Below are positions 41,710-51,133 of a stretch of DNA of 64,000 nucleotides, piece after piece (within the stretch, counting starts at the first letter, position 1; every line of letters starts with the position of its first letter). Both the position numbers and the translations under genes were made by a program. The DNA is from Flavobacterium sp. ACN6 (GTDB lineage Bacteria > Bacteroidota > Bacteroidia > Flavobacteriales > Flavobacteriaceae): positions 186,001 to 250,000 of the forward strand of contig NZ_MRCQ01000003.1 of assembly GCF_002304005.1 (NCBI RefSeq), read 5' to 3'. The notes beneath the pieces are model-generated. The model was not told where the DNA came from. It saw nothing but the letters and a program-made list of their open reading frames with translations, and made no database searches.

Positions 41710-44121
41710 ATGAAATTAAAGGTTACACTGTTCTTACTTTTTAGTTGTGGTTTTTATTCTTTTGCCCAAGAGAATCTAACTTACCAAAAACCATCCAAAT
41801 CTATTTTAGATCTAGCAGATTATCAAAGAGCGCCGACAGTATCTATGGATACAAAAAAGGAAAACATGCTTTTAATGTATCGAAACACTTATAAAACTCT
41901 TGATGATTTAAATCAGGATGAAGTTCGATTAGCTGGTTTAAGAATTAATCCTGTTACTAATATCTCAAGTACAGTAACTTATATCAACAATCTTAAACTG
42001 AGAAAAATAAACGCTAAAGAAGAAATTCAGGTTGCAGGTCTGCCAGAAAATCCAAAAATTACAAATATTCTTTGGTCTCCAAACGACAAGAGAATTTTAT
42101 TTTCTCACACTGCAAATTCTGGTGTTGAACTTTGGGTTATAGATATTACTGCTGCTCAAGCGACTAAACTTACCACAGCGACAGTAAATGCTAATTTAGG
42201 AAATCCTTTTAGCTGGTTCTCAGACAGTGAAACGATTTTGGTAAAAATGCTTCCAAAAAACAAACAGCCTCTTTTAGATTCTAAAAAAGATTTACCAACA
42301 GGACCAATTGTTTCAAATACTTCTGGAGAAAAGTCTCAAAACAGAACTTATCCTGATATGTTGAAAAACAAAAATGATGAAGCCAATTTTGAAAGCAGTA
42401 TTACATCTGAATTATACAAAGTAAAATTAAATGGAGATGCTGTTTTATTTAAAGAAGCTGCTATGTATGCTGGAGAAAGAATCTCTCCAGACGGTAATTA
42501 TATTATGCTGACTACGATTCACAAACCATTTTCGTATGTTGTTCCTTTAAATAGATTTCCGCTTAAAACCACTGTTTATGATGTGAAAGGAAAAGAAATT
42601 AAAGTTGTAAACGAAGTTCCACTGAACGAAATTATGCCAAAAGGTTTTATGGCAGTTCAAAAAGGAAAACGCGAAATGAGCTGGAGAAACGACAAACCGG
42701 CAACTTTATGCTTTGTAACAGCTTTAGACGAAGGAAATCCTGCGAATAAAGTTGATTTTAGAGACGAGGTTTTTCTTTGGGATGCTCCTTTTGACAAAGA
42801 CCCTTCTTCATTGGTTAAAACACCACAGCGTTTCGATGGAATTACTTGGGGAAATGAAAATCTTGCTGTTCTTAAAGACGAATGGTATGATACTAGAAAC
42901 ACTAAAACATATTTAATAGATCCTTCAAACCCAAGTCAGCTTCCAAAAGTAATTACAGATAGAAATTCTCAGGATGCCTATTCTGATCCCGGTACTTTTG
43001 AAACTAGAAAAAATGAATACAACAAATATGTTTTAGCGATAGAAAAAGAAAATCTTTACAGAATTGGTGATGGCTTTACTAAAGAAGGGCAATTTCCTTT
43101 TATTGATGAATTTGATTTTAAAACTTTGAAAACAAAGCGCATTTACACTTCATCATACAAAGACAAAAAAGAAGAAATTTTAGAAATTGAAGATTTTAAA
43201 TCGGGGAAAGTTCTTGTTCAGATTCAGTCAAAAACAGAATATCCGAATTATTATTTTAGAAATATTAAAAAACAAAACAGCTTAACTCCAATTACTACTT
43301 TTAAAAATCCGTTTGAAAGTATTAAAGATGTGAGCAAAGAAGTAATCAAATACAAACGTAAAGACGGATTGGAACTTTCGGGTACTTTATATCTTCCTGC
43401 GGGTTATGATAAAGCAAAAAAAGAGAAACTTCCTTTATTAATCTGGGCTTATCCAGCTGAATACAAAGACCGAAATAGTGCTTCACAGACAACTCAAAAC
43501 TCAAATGAATTTACATTTCCATATTATGGTTCATTTGTTTATTGGGTAACCAAAGGATATGTTGTTTTAGATGATGCTGCTTTTCCAATTATTGGAGAAG
43601 GAACGACAGAACCAAATGATAATTTTATTTCACAATTGGTAGATAATGCAGCCGCTGCAATTGATGCCGTTGATGCATTAGGATATATTAATCGTAAAAA
43701 AGTGGCTGTTGGAGGGCATTCATATGGCGCATTTATGACAGCCAATTTATTGACACATTCCAATTTATTTGCCTGCGGAATTGCGAGAAGCGGTGCTTAC
43801 AACAGAACGCTTACTCCGTTTGGTTTTCAAACAGAACAACGTAATTACTGGGAAGTTCCAGAAGTTTACAATACTATGTCTCCTTTTATGAATGCAGACA
43901 AAATGAAAACTCCATTATTACTAGTTCACGGTGAAGCCGATAATAATCCGGGAACTTTTACTTTGCAGACAGAACGTTATTTCCAAGCTTTAAAAGGTTT
44001 AGGCGCACCGGCAAGAATGGTAATTTTACCAAAAGAATCTCACGGTTATGCGGCCAAAGAAAATATTTTACACCTGCTTTGGGAACAAGATCAGTTTTTA
44101 GAAAAGTATCTAAAAAACTAA
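41710..44121 (+). CDS. Secreted S9-family prolyl oligopeptidase-type serine peptidase
   Basis: The 803-residue exported protein has signal peptide MKLKVTLFLLFSCGFYSFAQ. A beta-propeller-like region (about 60-570, WSPNDKRILFSHTANSGVELWVIDI) precedes the alpha/beta-hydrolase domain. The nucleophile Ser671 lies in GGHSYGAFMTANLL, the acid Asp in HGEADNNPGT, and the His in PKESHGYAAKEN. The layout resembles the glutamyl endopeptidase-type S9 enzymes of chloroplasts and Bacteroidota, but the cleavage preference cannot be proved. It most likely works in the periplasm. Monocistronic with its own terminator. Confidence 0.92.
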   Translation: MKLKVTLFLLFSCGFYSFAQENLTYQKPSKSILDLADYQRAPTVSMDTKKENMLLMYRNTYKTLDDLNQDEVRLAGLRINPVTNISSTVTYINNLKLRKINAKEEIQVAGLPENPKITNILWSPNDKRILFSHTANSGVELWVIDITAAQATKLTTATVNANLGNPFSWFSDSETILVKMLPKNKQPLLDSKKDLPTGPIVSNTSGEKSQNRTYPDMLKNKNDEANFESSITSELYKVKLNGDAVLFKEAAMYAGERISPDGNYIMLTTIHKPFSYVVPLNRFPLKTTVYDVKGKEIKVVNEVPLNEIMPKGFMAVQKGKREMSWRNDKPATLCFVTALDEGNPANKVDFRDEVFLWDAPFDKDPSSLVKTPQRFDGITWGNENLAVLKDEWYDTRNTKTYLIDPSNPSQLPKVITDRNSQDAYSDPGTFETRKNEYNKYVLAIEKENLYRIGDGFTKEGQFPFIDEFDFKTLKTKRIYTSSYKDKKEEILEIEDFKSGKVLVQIQSKTEYPNYYFRNIKKQNSLTPITTFKNPFESIKDVSKEVIKYKRKDGLELSGTLYLPAGYDKAKKEKLPLLIWAYPAEYKDRNSASQTTQNSNEFTFPYYGSFVYWVTKGYVVLDDAAFPIIGEGTTEPNDNFISQLVDNAAAAIDAVDALGYINRKKVAVGGHSYGAFMTANLLTHSNLFACGIARSGAYNRTLTPFGFQTEQRNYWEVPEVYNTMSPFMNADKMKTPLLLVHGEADNNPGTFTLQTERYFQALKGLGAPARMVILPKESHGYAAKENILHLLWEQDQFLEKYLKN

Positions 44122-44143
44122 ATTCATAATTGATTCTAAAAGT

Positions 44144-44176
44144 AAACCCGACAGGTTTTTGAAACCTCTCGGGTTT
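44144..44176. terminator. Bidirectional terminator
   Basis: Stem AAACCCGACAGGTTT / GAAACCTCTCGGGTTT with one mismatch, after the S9 peptidase gene and before the end of the ABC gene. Confidence 0.8.
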
Positions 44177-44228
44177 ATTATTTTAACAATTAGAAATTAT
44201 CTAATTTTCTAATTAACACATTCCCTAA

Positions 44229-45179
44229 TTACAAATAATTTAAAGCCAAAAATACTTCCTGCTCGAGCGGTAAATCAATCTCACTTTCAAAGAAAATTAA
44301 TTGTCTTTTATAAACGGTTTCAATTAAATAATGACTTCCTCTAAAATAAGTTCTTCTAATTTTTACCATTAGTTTAGATTCTGAAACCATCTTAAACTGA
44401 TGCGGATATACAAGCGTTTTATGTGTTTCGTCTTCGTATGATAATAATAAATGAGTCGGAATTTCATTTACTTCTCCAAATAAAGAAGCTACATATTTTA
44501 TCTGCGGATCTTCATAAATTTTTGCAGGATCATCTTTAACGATTAACTCTCCATTTCGCATTACAATTGCCTGATCTGCAAAAGACAAAGCATCTGTACT
44601 ATCGTGCGTTGCAATGATACAGGTAATTTCTTTTTGTTTTAAATAACGAAATAAATTACGACGAAGGGCATTTTTTCTAAAGGCATCAATCTGACTGAAT
44701 GGCTCATCTAACAAAATCACTTCAGGTTCCAAAGCCAAAACTCTAACCAAAGCCACTCGCTGTTGTTGTCCTCCACTTAGAAATTTAGTTTTTACGTTAG
44801 AAAACTGTTCCATTTCTACCATTTCCAGTAATTCCTGAACACGTAGTTTTTTCATGTTGGCAAAACCATTCGAAAGGAATTTTCCAACATTTTCTGCCAC
44901 AGTTTCATAAGGAGACAAGTCAAAATCCTGCGCAAGATATTTCATATACGGCATTCCCGGAATCAAATTAAACTTTGGTCCCAAGATTGGTTTATCTCCG
45001 TAAAAAATCTTTCCTTCGTCTAAATCATACAAACCATAAATCAGTTTAAGGAGCGTACTTTTTCCGCAGCCGCTTTCGCCGATAATAGAAATATTCTGCC
45101 CTTTCTCAATAGTAAATGAGATGTCTTTTATAACGGGTTTATCTGTATACGAAAAAGATATATTTTGAATGTCAAGCAT
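44229..45179 (-). CDS. Lone ABC transporter ATP-binding protein with C-terminal TOBE-like extension
   Basis: A 316-residue ATPase with Walker A GESGCGKSTLLKL (near residue 36), Q loop AQDFDL, signature LSGGQQQRVALVR, Walker B VILLDEPFSQID and the H loop ATHDSTDAL. Residues from about 225 to the end carry a beta-rich extension like the TOBE domain of PotA/sulfate importers. No permease or binding-protein gene is adjacent in the window, so the transported substrate is unknown. It is controlled by its own promoter directly upstream. Confidence 0.88.
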   Translation of the reverse strand: MLDIQNISFSYTDKPVIKDISFTIEKGQNISIIGESGCGKSTLLKLIYGLYDLDEGKIFYGDKPILGPKFNLIPGMPYMKYLAQDFDLSPYETVAENVGKFLSNGFANMKKLRVQELLEMVEMEQFSNVKTKFLSGGQQQRVALVRVLALEPEVILLDEPFSQIDAFRKNALRRNLFRYLKQKEITCIIATHDSTDALSFADQAIVMRNGELIVKDDPAKIYEDPQIKYVASLFGEVNEIPTHLLLSYEDETHKTLVYPHQFKMVSESKLMVKIRRTYFRGSHYLIETVYKRQLIFFESEIDLPLEQEVFLALNYL

Positions 45180-45198
45180 GAGTTGTAATATGAGAGGT

Positions 45199-45229
45199 CA
45201 AATTTACAATGTTTAATTTCTAAAGTCAA
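45199..45229 (-). promoter_or_regulatory. Promoter of the ABC ATPase gene
   Basis: TTG (45229-45227), 20-nt spacer, TAAATTTG (45206-45199); 20 nt to the ATG. Confidence 0.7.
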
Positions 45230-45230
45230 A

Positions 45231-45262
45231 AAAAAGCTGCTTCAATTAAGAAACAGCTTTTT
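45231..45262 (-). terminator. Terminator of the ompA-like operon
   Basis: Stem AAAAAGCTGCTTC / GAAACAGCTTTTT (one mismatch) 25 nt beyond the OmpA-family stop; T run on the minus strand, next to the following promoter. Confidence 0.8.
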
Positions 45263-45285
45263 TTATATTTTATTTTATGGAGAAA

Positions 45286-45981
45286 TTATTTTCCAGCTTC
45301 CGCTTTTGCGTCATTTACCATTTTGTCGTTTGCTGTAATTGAAAATTCAACACGACGGTTTTGAGCTCTTCCATCTGGAGTATCATTTGTTGCAATAGGA
45401 TCTGCAATTCCTAAACCTGAAGTTTTGAAACGGCTAGATTTTAATCCTTTAGAAACTAAATAAGCCTGAACAGAAGCTGCTCTTTGTCCTGAAAGAGTTA
45501 AATTATATTCTGGCTTTCCAGTACTGTCAGTATATCCAAAAATTTGAATATCTGTATCTCCGTAATCATTAAATACAGGAACCAATTTATCTAAATTAGC
45601 TTTTGCCTGAGTTGTAAGAGTTGATTTATTAGTATCAAAACGAACTGAATTTTCATTCAAAGTTAAGTGAATTCCTTCACCAACTCTTTCTACAGAAGCA
45701 CCTGGAAGAGCCTGATCGATTTCACGAGCTTGCTTGTCCATTTTGTTACCAATAAGTGCACCAGTTCCACCACCAACGGCAGCACCAATTGCAGCACCTA
45801 AAGCGGCGTTTCCACCTTTTCCTAAATTATTACCTAAAACGGCACCAATTACACCACCGGCAACAACACCAATTCCAGCTCCTTTTTGTGTATTATTTGC
45901 ATTTTTTACTGAATCACAACTAGTAAAAAAACTAGTTAAAACCAATAAACTACTTAAACCTAAAACAGTTATCTTTCTCAT
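45286..45981 (-). CDS. OmpA-family lipoprotein with glycine-zipper region
   Basis: A 231-residue lipoprotein: signal with lipobox SFFTSC (Cys at residue 22), then a Gly/Ala-rich glycine-zipper segment (about 34-80, GVVAGGVIGAVLGNNLGKGG), then a C-terminal OmpA domain (about 105-215) with the peptidoglycan-binding pattern IQIFGYTDSTGKPEYNLTLSGQRAASVQAYLVSKG...PDGRAQNRRVEF. It likely connects the outer membrane to peptidoglycan. The lipocalin-like gene ends 18 nt upstream, so the two form an operon. Confidence 0.93.
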   Translation of the reverse strand: MRKITVLGLSSLLVLTSFFTSCDSVKNANNTQKGAGIGVVAGGVIGAVLGNNLGKGGNAALGAAIGAAVGGGTGALIGNKMDKQAREIDQALPGASVERVGEGIHLTLNENSVRFDTNKSTLTTQAKANLDKLVPVFNDYGDTDIQIFGYTDSTGKPEYNLTLSGQRAASVQAYLVSKGLKSSRFKTSGLGIADPIATNDTPDGRAQNRRVEFSITANDKMVNDAKAEAGK

Positions 45982-45999
45982 CTTTTATATCTTTAAATA

Positions 46000-46497
46000 T
46001 TAATTAGCTCTTTGAAATTGGTAAACCACGTCTTTAACCTGACCACCAACGTTAATGTTATCGATTAACTGAAATGAAGTTTCAGTTACACCTCCAACTT
46101 TAAGTAAATAACCATCTCTTACTTTTTTAGCTTTTTCGCCCGCATCAAGAATTTTAAGAACTAGCAAACCTTGATTGTTGATACTCCAAACAATTGGAGA
46201 AGAAAATGCTGTACAGCTTGGCGATGTTAAAGCCATTGTTCCTTTATTATTATTGGAAATAAAACTCCAAGTACTTCCAATAAAACATTTTGAATCTGCA
46301 AGATCAAATGAGTTTACTTTGATATAATCCGAACCTGGATATGATACATTAGTAAGAACCCAATTTCCTTTTAAAGCGACTTGGGTTTTCTTGTCAAGTT
46401 TAGTTGAAAGCGCTGTGTCTGTTGAAGCTGTCGACGAAGCAGATTTACACGCAAAAAACATAGCGGCAATCATGCATATTAAGATACCTTTCTTCAT
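46000..46497 (-). CDS. Lipocalin-like lipoprotein
   Basis: The ATG at 46497 gives a lipoprotein signal MKKGILICMIAAMFFACKS. The mature part has lipocalin-like traits: LKGNWVLTNVSYPG near the start, CFIGSTWSFISNNNKGTMALTS, and the C-terminal strand VVYQFQRA. Such proteins occur next to OmpA-family genes in flavobacteria; the ligand is unknown. The open frame extends 14 residues further upstream, which I do not accept because the signal peptide would be displaced. First gene of a two-gene operon. Confidence 0.8.
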   Translation of the reverse strand: MKKGILICMIAAMFFACKSASSTASTDTALSTKLDKKTQVALKGNWVLTNVSYPGSDYIKVNSFDLADSKCFIGSTWSFISNNNKGTMALTSPSCTAFSSPIVWSINNQGLLVLKILDAGEKAKKVRDGYLLKVGGVTETSFQLIDNINVGGQVKDVVYQFQRAN

Positions 46498-46550
46498 TTT
46501 GTACAATTTTTTATAGATTAATACTTGTCTTTTTAACAATTATTGTACCA

Positions 46551-46558
46551 CAAATATA
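46551..46558 (-). promoter_or_regulatory. -7 element of the lipocalin/OmpA operon
   Basis: TATATTTG on the minus strand 54 nt before the ATG. The leader contains GTACAAT/ATTGTAC inverted arms (46501-46507, 46542-46548). No -33 TTG at normal distance. Confidence 0.45.
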
Positions 46559-46698
46559 CGATTCATTACACTAAAATATCTTTTACAATCTATTTATTTT
46601 CTTTCAAAATTAACATTCCGACATTTTGTCACTCACAATACAATTGGTATTCTATTTGAACAAGTGAAAATCATCACATTAAATAAAAATTAAAAAAT

Positions 46699-48582
46699 AT
46701 GGCAACAGGTAAAATTAATGTTTCAGTAGAAAACATTTTTCCCTTAATTAAAAAGTTCTTATACAGCGACCATGAAATTTTCTTACGCGAGCTTGTTTCT
46801 AATGGTACTGATGCTACTTTAAAATTAAAACATCTTATCAGCATTGGCGAAGCTAAGGTTGAATACGGAAACCCGATCATCGAGGTAAAAGTGGACAAAG
46901 AAGGTAAAAAAATCCACATTATCGATCAAGGTCTTGGTATGACAGCTGATGAAGTAGAAAAATACATCAATCAAGTAGCTTTCTCTGGCGCTGAAGAATT
47001 CTTAGATAAATACAAAGATTCTGCTAAAGATTCTGGAATTATCGGACACTTTGGTCTTGGCTTTTACTCTGCATTTATGGTGGCAGAAAAAGTTGAAATC
47101 ATTACAAAATCATACAAAGACGAACCAGCTGCTCATTGGACATGTGACGGAAGTCCAGAATTTACTTTAGAACCTGCTGACAAAACTTCACGCGGAACTG
47201 AAATTATTCTTCACATTGCAGAAGATTCTTTGGAGTTTTTAGATGATTCAAAAATCAGCGGTTTATTAAATAAGTACAATAAGTTTATGCCTATTCCAAT
47301 TAAATTTGGAACTAGAACAGAAACACTTCCTAAACCAGAAGATGCTCCAGAAGATTACGTTAATGAAACTTTTGAAGTTGACAACATTATCAATAACCCA
47401 AACCCAGCTTGGACAAAACAGCCTTCTGAATTATCTGATGAAGATTACAAAAACTTCTACAGAGAATTGTACCCAATGCAGTTTGAAGATCCGTTGTTCA
47501 ACATTCATTTAAATGTAGATTATCCGTTTAACTTAACTGGTATTTTGTATTTCCCGAAATTAGGTTCGGATATGCAAATCCAAAAAGACAAAATTCAGTT
47601 GTACCAAAACCAAGTTTACGTTACGGATAACGTAGAAGGAATTGTACCTGAATTCTTGACGATGTTAAAAGGTGTAATTGATTCTCCAGATATTCCATTA
47701 AACGTTTCGCGTTCTGGTTTACAGGCTGATGGTGCTGTTAAGAAAATTTCAAACTATATCACTCGTAAAGTAGCTGATAAGTTGAAAGCTTTATTTAACG
47801 AAAACCGTGCTGACTTTGAAGCAAAATGGAATGATATTAAAATCGTTTTAGAATACGGAATGCTTTCTGAAGATAAATTCTACGAAAAAGCAGGAGCATT
47901 TGTTTTATACCCAACTGTAGACGACAAATATTTTACTTTAGAGGAATTAAAAGAAAAACTAAAAGAAAACCAAACAGATAAAGATGGTAAACTTGTAGTT
48001 CTTTATGCTGGAAACAAAGATGCACAGCACTCTTATATTGAGTCAGCAAAAGAGAAAGGCTACGAAGTATTGCTTTTAGATTCTCCAATTATCTCACATT
48101 TGATTCAAAAAATTGAAGGCGACAACAGCGACTTAACTTTTGTTCGTGTGGATTCTGATCATATTGATAATTTAATCAAGAAAGAAGAAAACAAAATTTC
48201 TAAGTTATCTGACGAAGAAAAAGAAACTTTAAAAACGTCATTAGAAGCTTATATCCCTAAAGCTTACAGCGTACAATTAGAAGCAATGGACAGCCAGGCA
48301 GCTCCATTCATCATTACGCAGCCAGAATTTATGCGTAGAATGAAAGAAATGAGCCAGTCAGGCGGAGGCGGAATGTTTGGAATGGGTAATATGCCGGAAA
48401 TGTACAATTTGGTGGTAAATACTAATTCTGACTTAGCGTCAAGCATTTTAAATACAGAAGATAAAACACATCAAGAGCATTTGGTAAAACAAGCTTTAGA
48501 TTTGGCTAAATTATCGCAAAACTTATTAAAAGGAGAAGCACTTACAGCTTTCGTAAAAAGAAGTTTTGAGATGATTAAATAA
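46699..48582 (+). CDS. htpG: Molecular chaperone HtpG (Hsp90)
   Basis: A 627-residue ATP-dependent chaperone. N-terminal GHKL ATPase: LRELVSNGTDATLKLKHL (Asn/Asp ligands), IIDQGLGMTADE, and GLGFYSAFMVAEKVEII lid region. Middle domain has the LNVSRSGLQAD catalytic loop with Arg. C-terminal dimerisation domain ends in LAKLSQNLLKGEALTAFVKRSFEMI; the segment QSGGGGMFGMGNMPEMYN is Gly/Met-rich. Standard for Bacteroidota. No CIRCE element or heat-shock motif is evident in the upstream region. Confidence 0.97.
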   Translation: MATGKINVSVENIFPLIKKFLYSDHEIFLRELVSNGTDATLKLKHLISIGEAKVEYGNPIIEVKVDKEGKKIHIIDQGLGMTADEVEKYINQVAFSGAEEFLDKYKDSAKDSGIIGHFGLGFYSAFMVAEKVEIITKSYKDEPAAHWTCDGSPEFTLEPADKTSRGTEIILHIAEDSLEFLDDSKISGLLNKYNKFMPIPIKFGTRTETLPKPEDAPEDYVNETFEVDNIINNPNPAWTKQPSELSDEDYKNFYRELYPMQFEDPLFNIHLNVDYPFNLTGILYFPKLGSDMQIQKDKIQLYQNQVYVTDNVEGIVPEFLTMLKGVIDSPDIPLNVSRSGLQADGAVKKISNYITRKVADKLKALFNENRADFEAKWNDIKIVLEYGMLSEDKFYEKAGAFVLYPTVDDKYFTLEELKEKLKENQTDKDGKLVVLYAGNKDAQHSYIESAKEKGYEVLLLDSPIISHLIQKIEGDNSDLTFVRVDSDHIDNLIKKEENKISKLSDEEKETLKTSLEAYIPKAYSVQLEAMDSQAAPFIITQPEFMRRMKEMSQSGGGGMFGMGNMPEMYNLVVNTNSDLASSILNTEDKTHQEHLVKQALDLAKLSQNLLKGEALTAFVKRSFEMIK

Positions 48583-48603
48583 GCATCTGAAAATAATATT
48601 TTA

Positions 48604-48634
48604 AAAATCCTGCAAATTAACTTTTGCGGGATTT
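48604..48634 (+). terminator. Terminator of htpG
   Basis: Imperfect stem AAATCCTGCAAA / TTTGCGGGATTT with T8 run, 21 nt beyond the stop. Confidence 0.8.
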
Positions 48635-48701
48635 TTTTTGCTGTAAAAAACCCCTTCAAAAAAAGGGCGATTATCCCCTATTCTTAATAAAATTATTTGT
48701 A

Positions 48702-48709
48702 TATTTTTG
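48702..48709 (+). promoter_or_regulatory. -7 element of the patatin gene
   Basis: TATTTTTG, 39 nt upstream of the ATG at 48749; no well-spaced TTG. Confidence 0.4.
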
Positions 48710-48748
48710 AAAATCAACGAATTAATAAAAATATAAATTCTAGAAATC

Positions 48749-50014
48749 ATGGATAAAAGAAAATTTACAGAGAATGGGGCAATTCTAGCAATTATTAAAG
48801 ATTTAAAAGATCAAATCAAAAACAAAAAATTCTCAGACATTACAGACAACAACAACTACCAATACGTAGATCTTGTACAGGAAGGCGGCGGCGTGCTCGG
48901 AATTGCATTAATTGGATATGTTTATGTTTTGGAAAAAATGGGAATCCGATTTCTAAGTTTGGCGGGAACTTCGGCAGGAAGCATTAATACAATGCTGATG
49001 GCGGCCGCAGGAACTTGCGATGTAGAAAAATCTGAATGGATTTTAGATTGTCTATGCAACAAAAATTTGTATGATTTTGTAGATGGAGACCGCGATGCCC
49101 GGGAGTTTATCGATGCATTATTGAGTGATGCCGGAAACCTAAAATTAATAATAAAAGGCTATCAGGTTGTCGATAATTTTAAAGATGATCTGGGTTTAAA
49201 TCCAGGAAATAATTTTCATCAATGGATGACCAATTTACTTTCTCAAAAAGGAATAAAAAATTATGCTGATCTAAAAGCATTAAGAGAGAAAGGCGTTTCA
49301 GATAAAAATAAATTATATCGAATAAATAAAGTCAATTCCGGCGACAAAGAAGAGTACAAACGTGTAGATCACTGGAGCGAAATGGCCATAATCGCCGCCG
49401 ATATTACTACCGAAAGTAAAATTGTTTTTCCCAAAATGATGGATTTATTTTACTCCAATCCAGAAGTCCAAAATCCAGCCGATTTTGTCCGCGCATCAAT
49501 GTCGATTCCGTTATTTTTTACTCCTTTTAAAATTAAAAATATTCCGACCGGAGTCGATGCTTGGAATAAATGGAACGAGGCAACCTGTTTGCGTACTTCT
49601 GTCCCATCTGAAGTTATGTTTATGGACGGTGGAATTATTTCAAACTTTCCAATTGATATTTTTCACGAAAATCTTAATGTTCCTGCTTCACCAACTTTTG
49701 GAATTAAACTCGGCTACGATAAAAATGAGATCAACAAAAATGAAAAATTTCCCAGTTTAATAAGTTCAATGTTTGACACAGCGAGATATGGTTATGATGC
49801 TGAGTTTTTAAGAAAAAATCCAGATTTCAAAAACCTAATTGGGTACATTGACACTGGAAGCCATAATTGGTTAAATTTTAATCTGACCGACGATGCCAAA
49901 ATTGATCTTTTTATTCGCGGCGCACAAAATGCTGCCGACTTTTTAAATCGTTTTAATTGGGAAGAATACAAAAAAATCAGAAAGGCAAAAAGTGATTATT
50001 ACAAATCAGTCTAA
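48749..50014 (+). CDS. Patatin-like phospholipase
   Basis: A 421-residue patatin-fold acyl hydrolase. Oxyanion Gly cluster [12 protein letters not shown] at 45-56, nucleophile Ser75 in GTSAG (73-77), and the catalytic Asp in [15 protein letters not shown] (DGG near residue 294). No signal peptide is obvious, so it is likely cytoplasmic, unlike the outer-membrane patatin-porin type. A long insertion (about 130-200) separates the catalytic blocks. Substrate unknown; phospholipids or other acyl esters. Confidence 0.9.
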   Translation: MDKRKFTENGAILAIIKDLKDQIKNKKFSDITDNNNYQYVDLVQEGGGVLGIALIGYVYVLEKMGIRFLSLAGTSAGSINTMLMAAAGTCDVEKSEWILDCLCNKNLYDFVDGDRDAREFIDALLSDAGNLKLIIKGYQVVDNFKDDLGLNPGNNFHQWMTNLLSQKGIKNYADLKALREKGVSDKNKLYRINKVNSGDKEEYKRVDHWSEMAIIAADITTESKIVFPKMMDLFYSNPEVQNPADFVRASMSIPLFFTPFKIKNIPTGVDAWNKWNEATCLRTSVPSEVMFMDGGIISNFPIDIFHENLNVPASPTFGIKLGYDKNEINKNEKFPSLISSMFDTARYGYDAEFLRKNPDFKNLIGYIDTGSHNWLNFNLTDDAKIDLFIRGAQNAADFLNRFNWEEYKKIRKAKSDYYKSV

Positions 50015-50078
50015 TATTTACATACAATTCATAATCAAATTATTATCTATAATTTTTCTTTCGTAAAATCGTTATAAT

Positions 50079-50104
50079 ATCCTGCAGTTAAACCATTGCA
50101 GGAT
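50079..50104 (+). terminator. Terminator after the patatin gene
   Basis: Perfect 8-bp stem ATCCTGCA / TGCAGGAT with T6 run, 65 nt after the stop. Confidence 0.75.
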
Positions 50105-50173
50105 TTTTTATTGCGATTCATTTTTTTATTACATTTGAATGCCTTTTTTATCTAACCCAAAACAAATACCACT

Positions 50174-50998
50174 ATGAAAAAAACCGCTATTTTAGTCACA
50201 ACTATTTGTGCCGCAACACTTATTGCCGTTTCATGTTCAAGCGATAATAATGAAAACACTACCTCAACAGACATAACTACAGTTGGCGCCTCACTTGCTG
50301 TTGACGCCGCTAATGAAATGGATGTTAATACGGGTCTGTTTGTAACCTCAACTCCTGCAGCAGCAAAAACTGCCGAAACTCCTGTTGGCTTATGTGCCAC
50401 TATCACCGTTACAACACCAAACGGAACACAATACCCTAGAGTATTTCTAGTGGATTTCGGAACTGGATGCACGGATAATAATATAATTAGAAAAGGAAAA
50501 CTAAAAATTACCCTTTCTGGACCAATAATTAATACAGGCAGCAAAATGACTATTGAAAGGATAGATTATTCTATGAGCGGCATAAAACTAGAAGGAACGA
50601 TAGAATATACCAATATTACAACTGTAGCAACAGTACCGCAATGGACTAGAAAAGTAATAAATGGTAAACTTACAGATAACCAAGGAAAAGTATACAACAA
50701 TTCCGGAATTTACACTACGAAACAAACCGCTGGTGTTGAAACTCCTTTTGTATTAACAGACAATGTTTATGAGATTCCAGAGGGAACGCATACCGTAACC
50801 GCTGCCGACGGAACGACTTTGACTTTGACAGTAAAAGAAACTTTAATTAAGAGATATTCCTGTCTTTTTATTTCGAAAGGACAATTACAAATTAAAGGAG
50901 GTATTTTGAACGGCGTTGTTGATTATGGAAATGACACCTGTGATTCTTTTTACATTTACACACACGAAAACGGCACTTCATTTAATCTTTCCTTCTAA
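50174..50998 (+). CDS. Unrecognised exported lipoprotein
   Basis: A 274-residue protein with a lipoprotein signal (LIAVSC, Cys near 21) followed by Ser/Asp/Asn. The mature sequence is predicted mostly beta: GKLKITLSGPIINTGSKMTIERIDYSMSGIKLEGTIEYTNI and repeated short strands, with Cys pairs (PVGLCATITVT, FGTGCTDNN, KRYSCLF, GNDTCDSFY) that could form disulfides. I do not recognise the family. Monocistronic, with a terminator after it. Confidence 0.75.
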   Translation: MKKTAILVTTICAATLIAVSCSSDNNENTTSTDITTVGASLAVDAANEMDVNTGLFVTSTPAAAKTAETPVGLCATITVTTPNGTQYPRVFLVDFGTGCTDNNIIRKGKLKITLSGPIINTGSKMTIERIDYSMSGIKLEGTIEYTNITTVATVPQWTRKVINGKLTDNQGKVYNNSGIYTTKQTAGVETPFVLTDNVYEIPEGTHTVTAADGTTLTLTVKETLIKRYSCLFISKGQLQIKGGILNGVVDYGNDTCDSFYIYTHENGTSFNLSF

Positions 50999-51019
50999 AA
51001 CCTTTTCTTACTATACTTT

Positions 51020-51049
51020 AAATCCCAATTTTTAAAAAGATTGGGATTT
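51020..51049 (+). terminator. Terminator after the lipoprotein gene
   Basis: Perfect 10-bp stem AAATCCCAAT / ATTGGGATTT with T7 tract. Confidence 0.85.
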
Positions 51050-51133
51050 ATTTTTTTTATAAAAATAAAACTGGGACCTCTAAACATTTAAACTATTTTC
51101 TTTATTTTGCACCCAAAATCTAATAACCCACCA

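Noticed and set aside
46600..46698. Heat-shock operator upstream of htpG
   Set aside because: No CIRCE-like inverted repeat or other recognised heat-shock element is visible.
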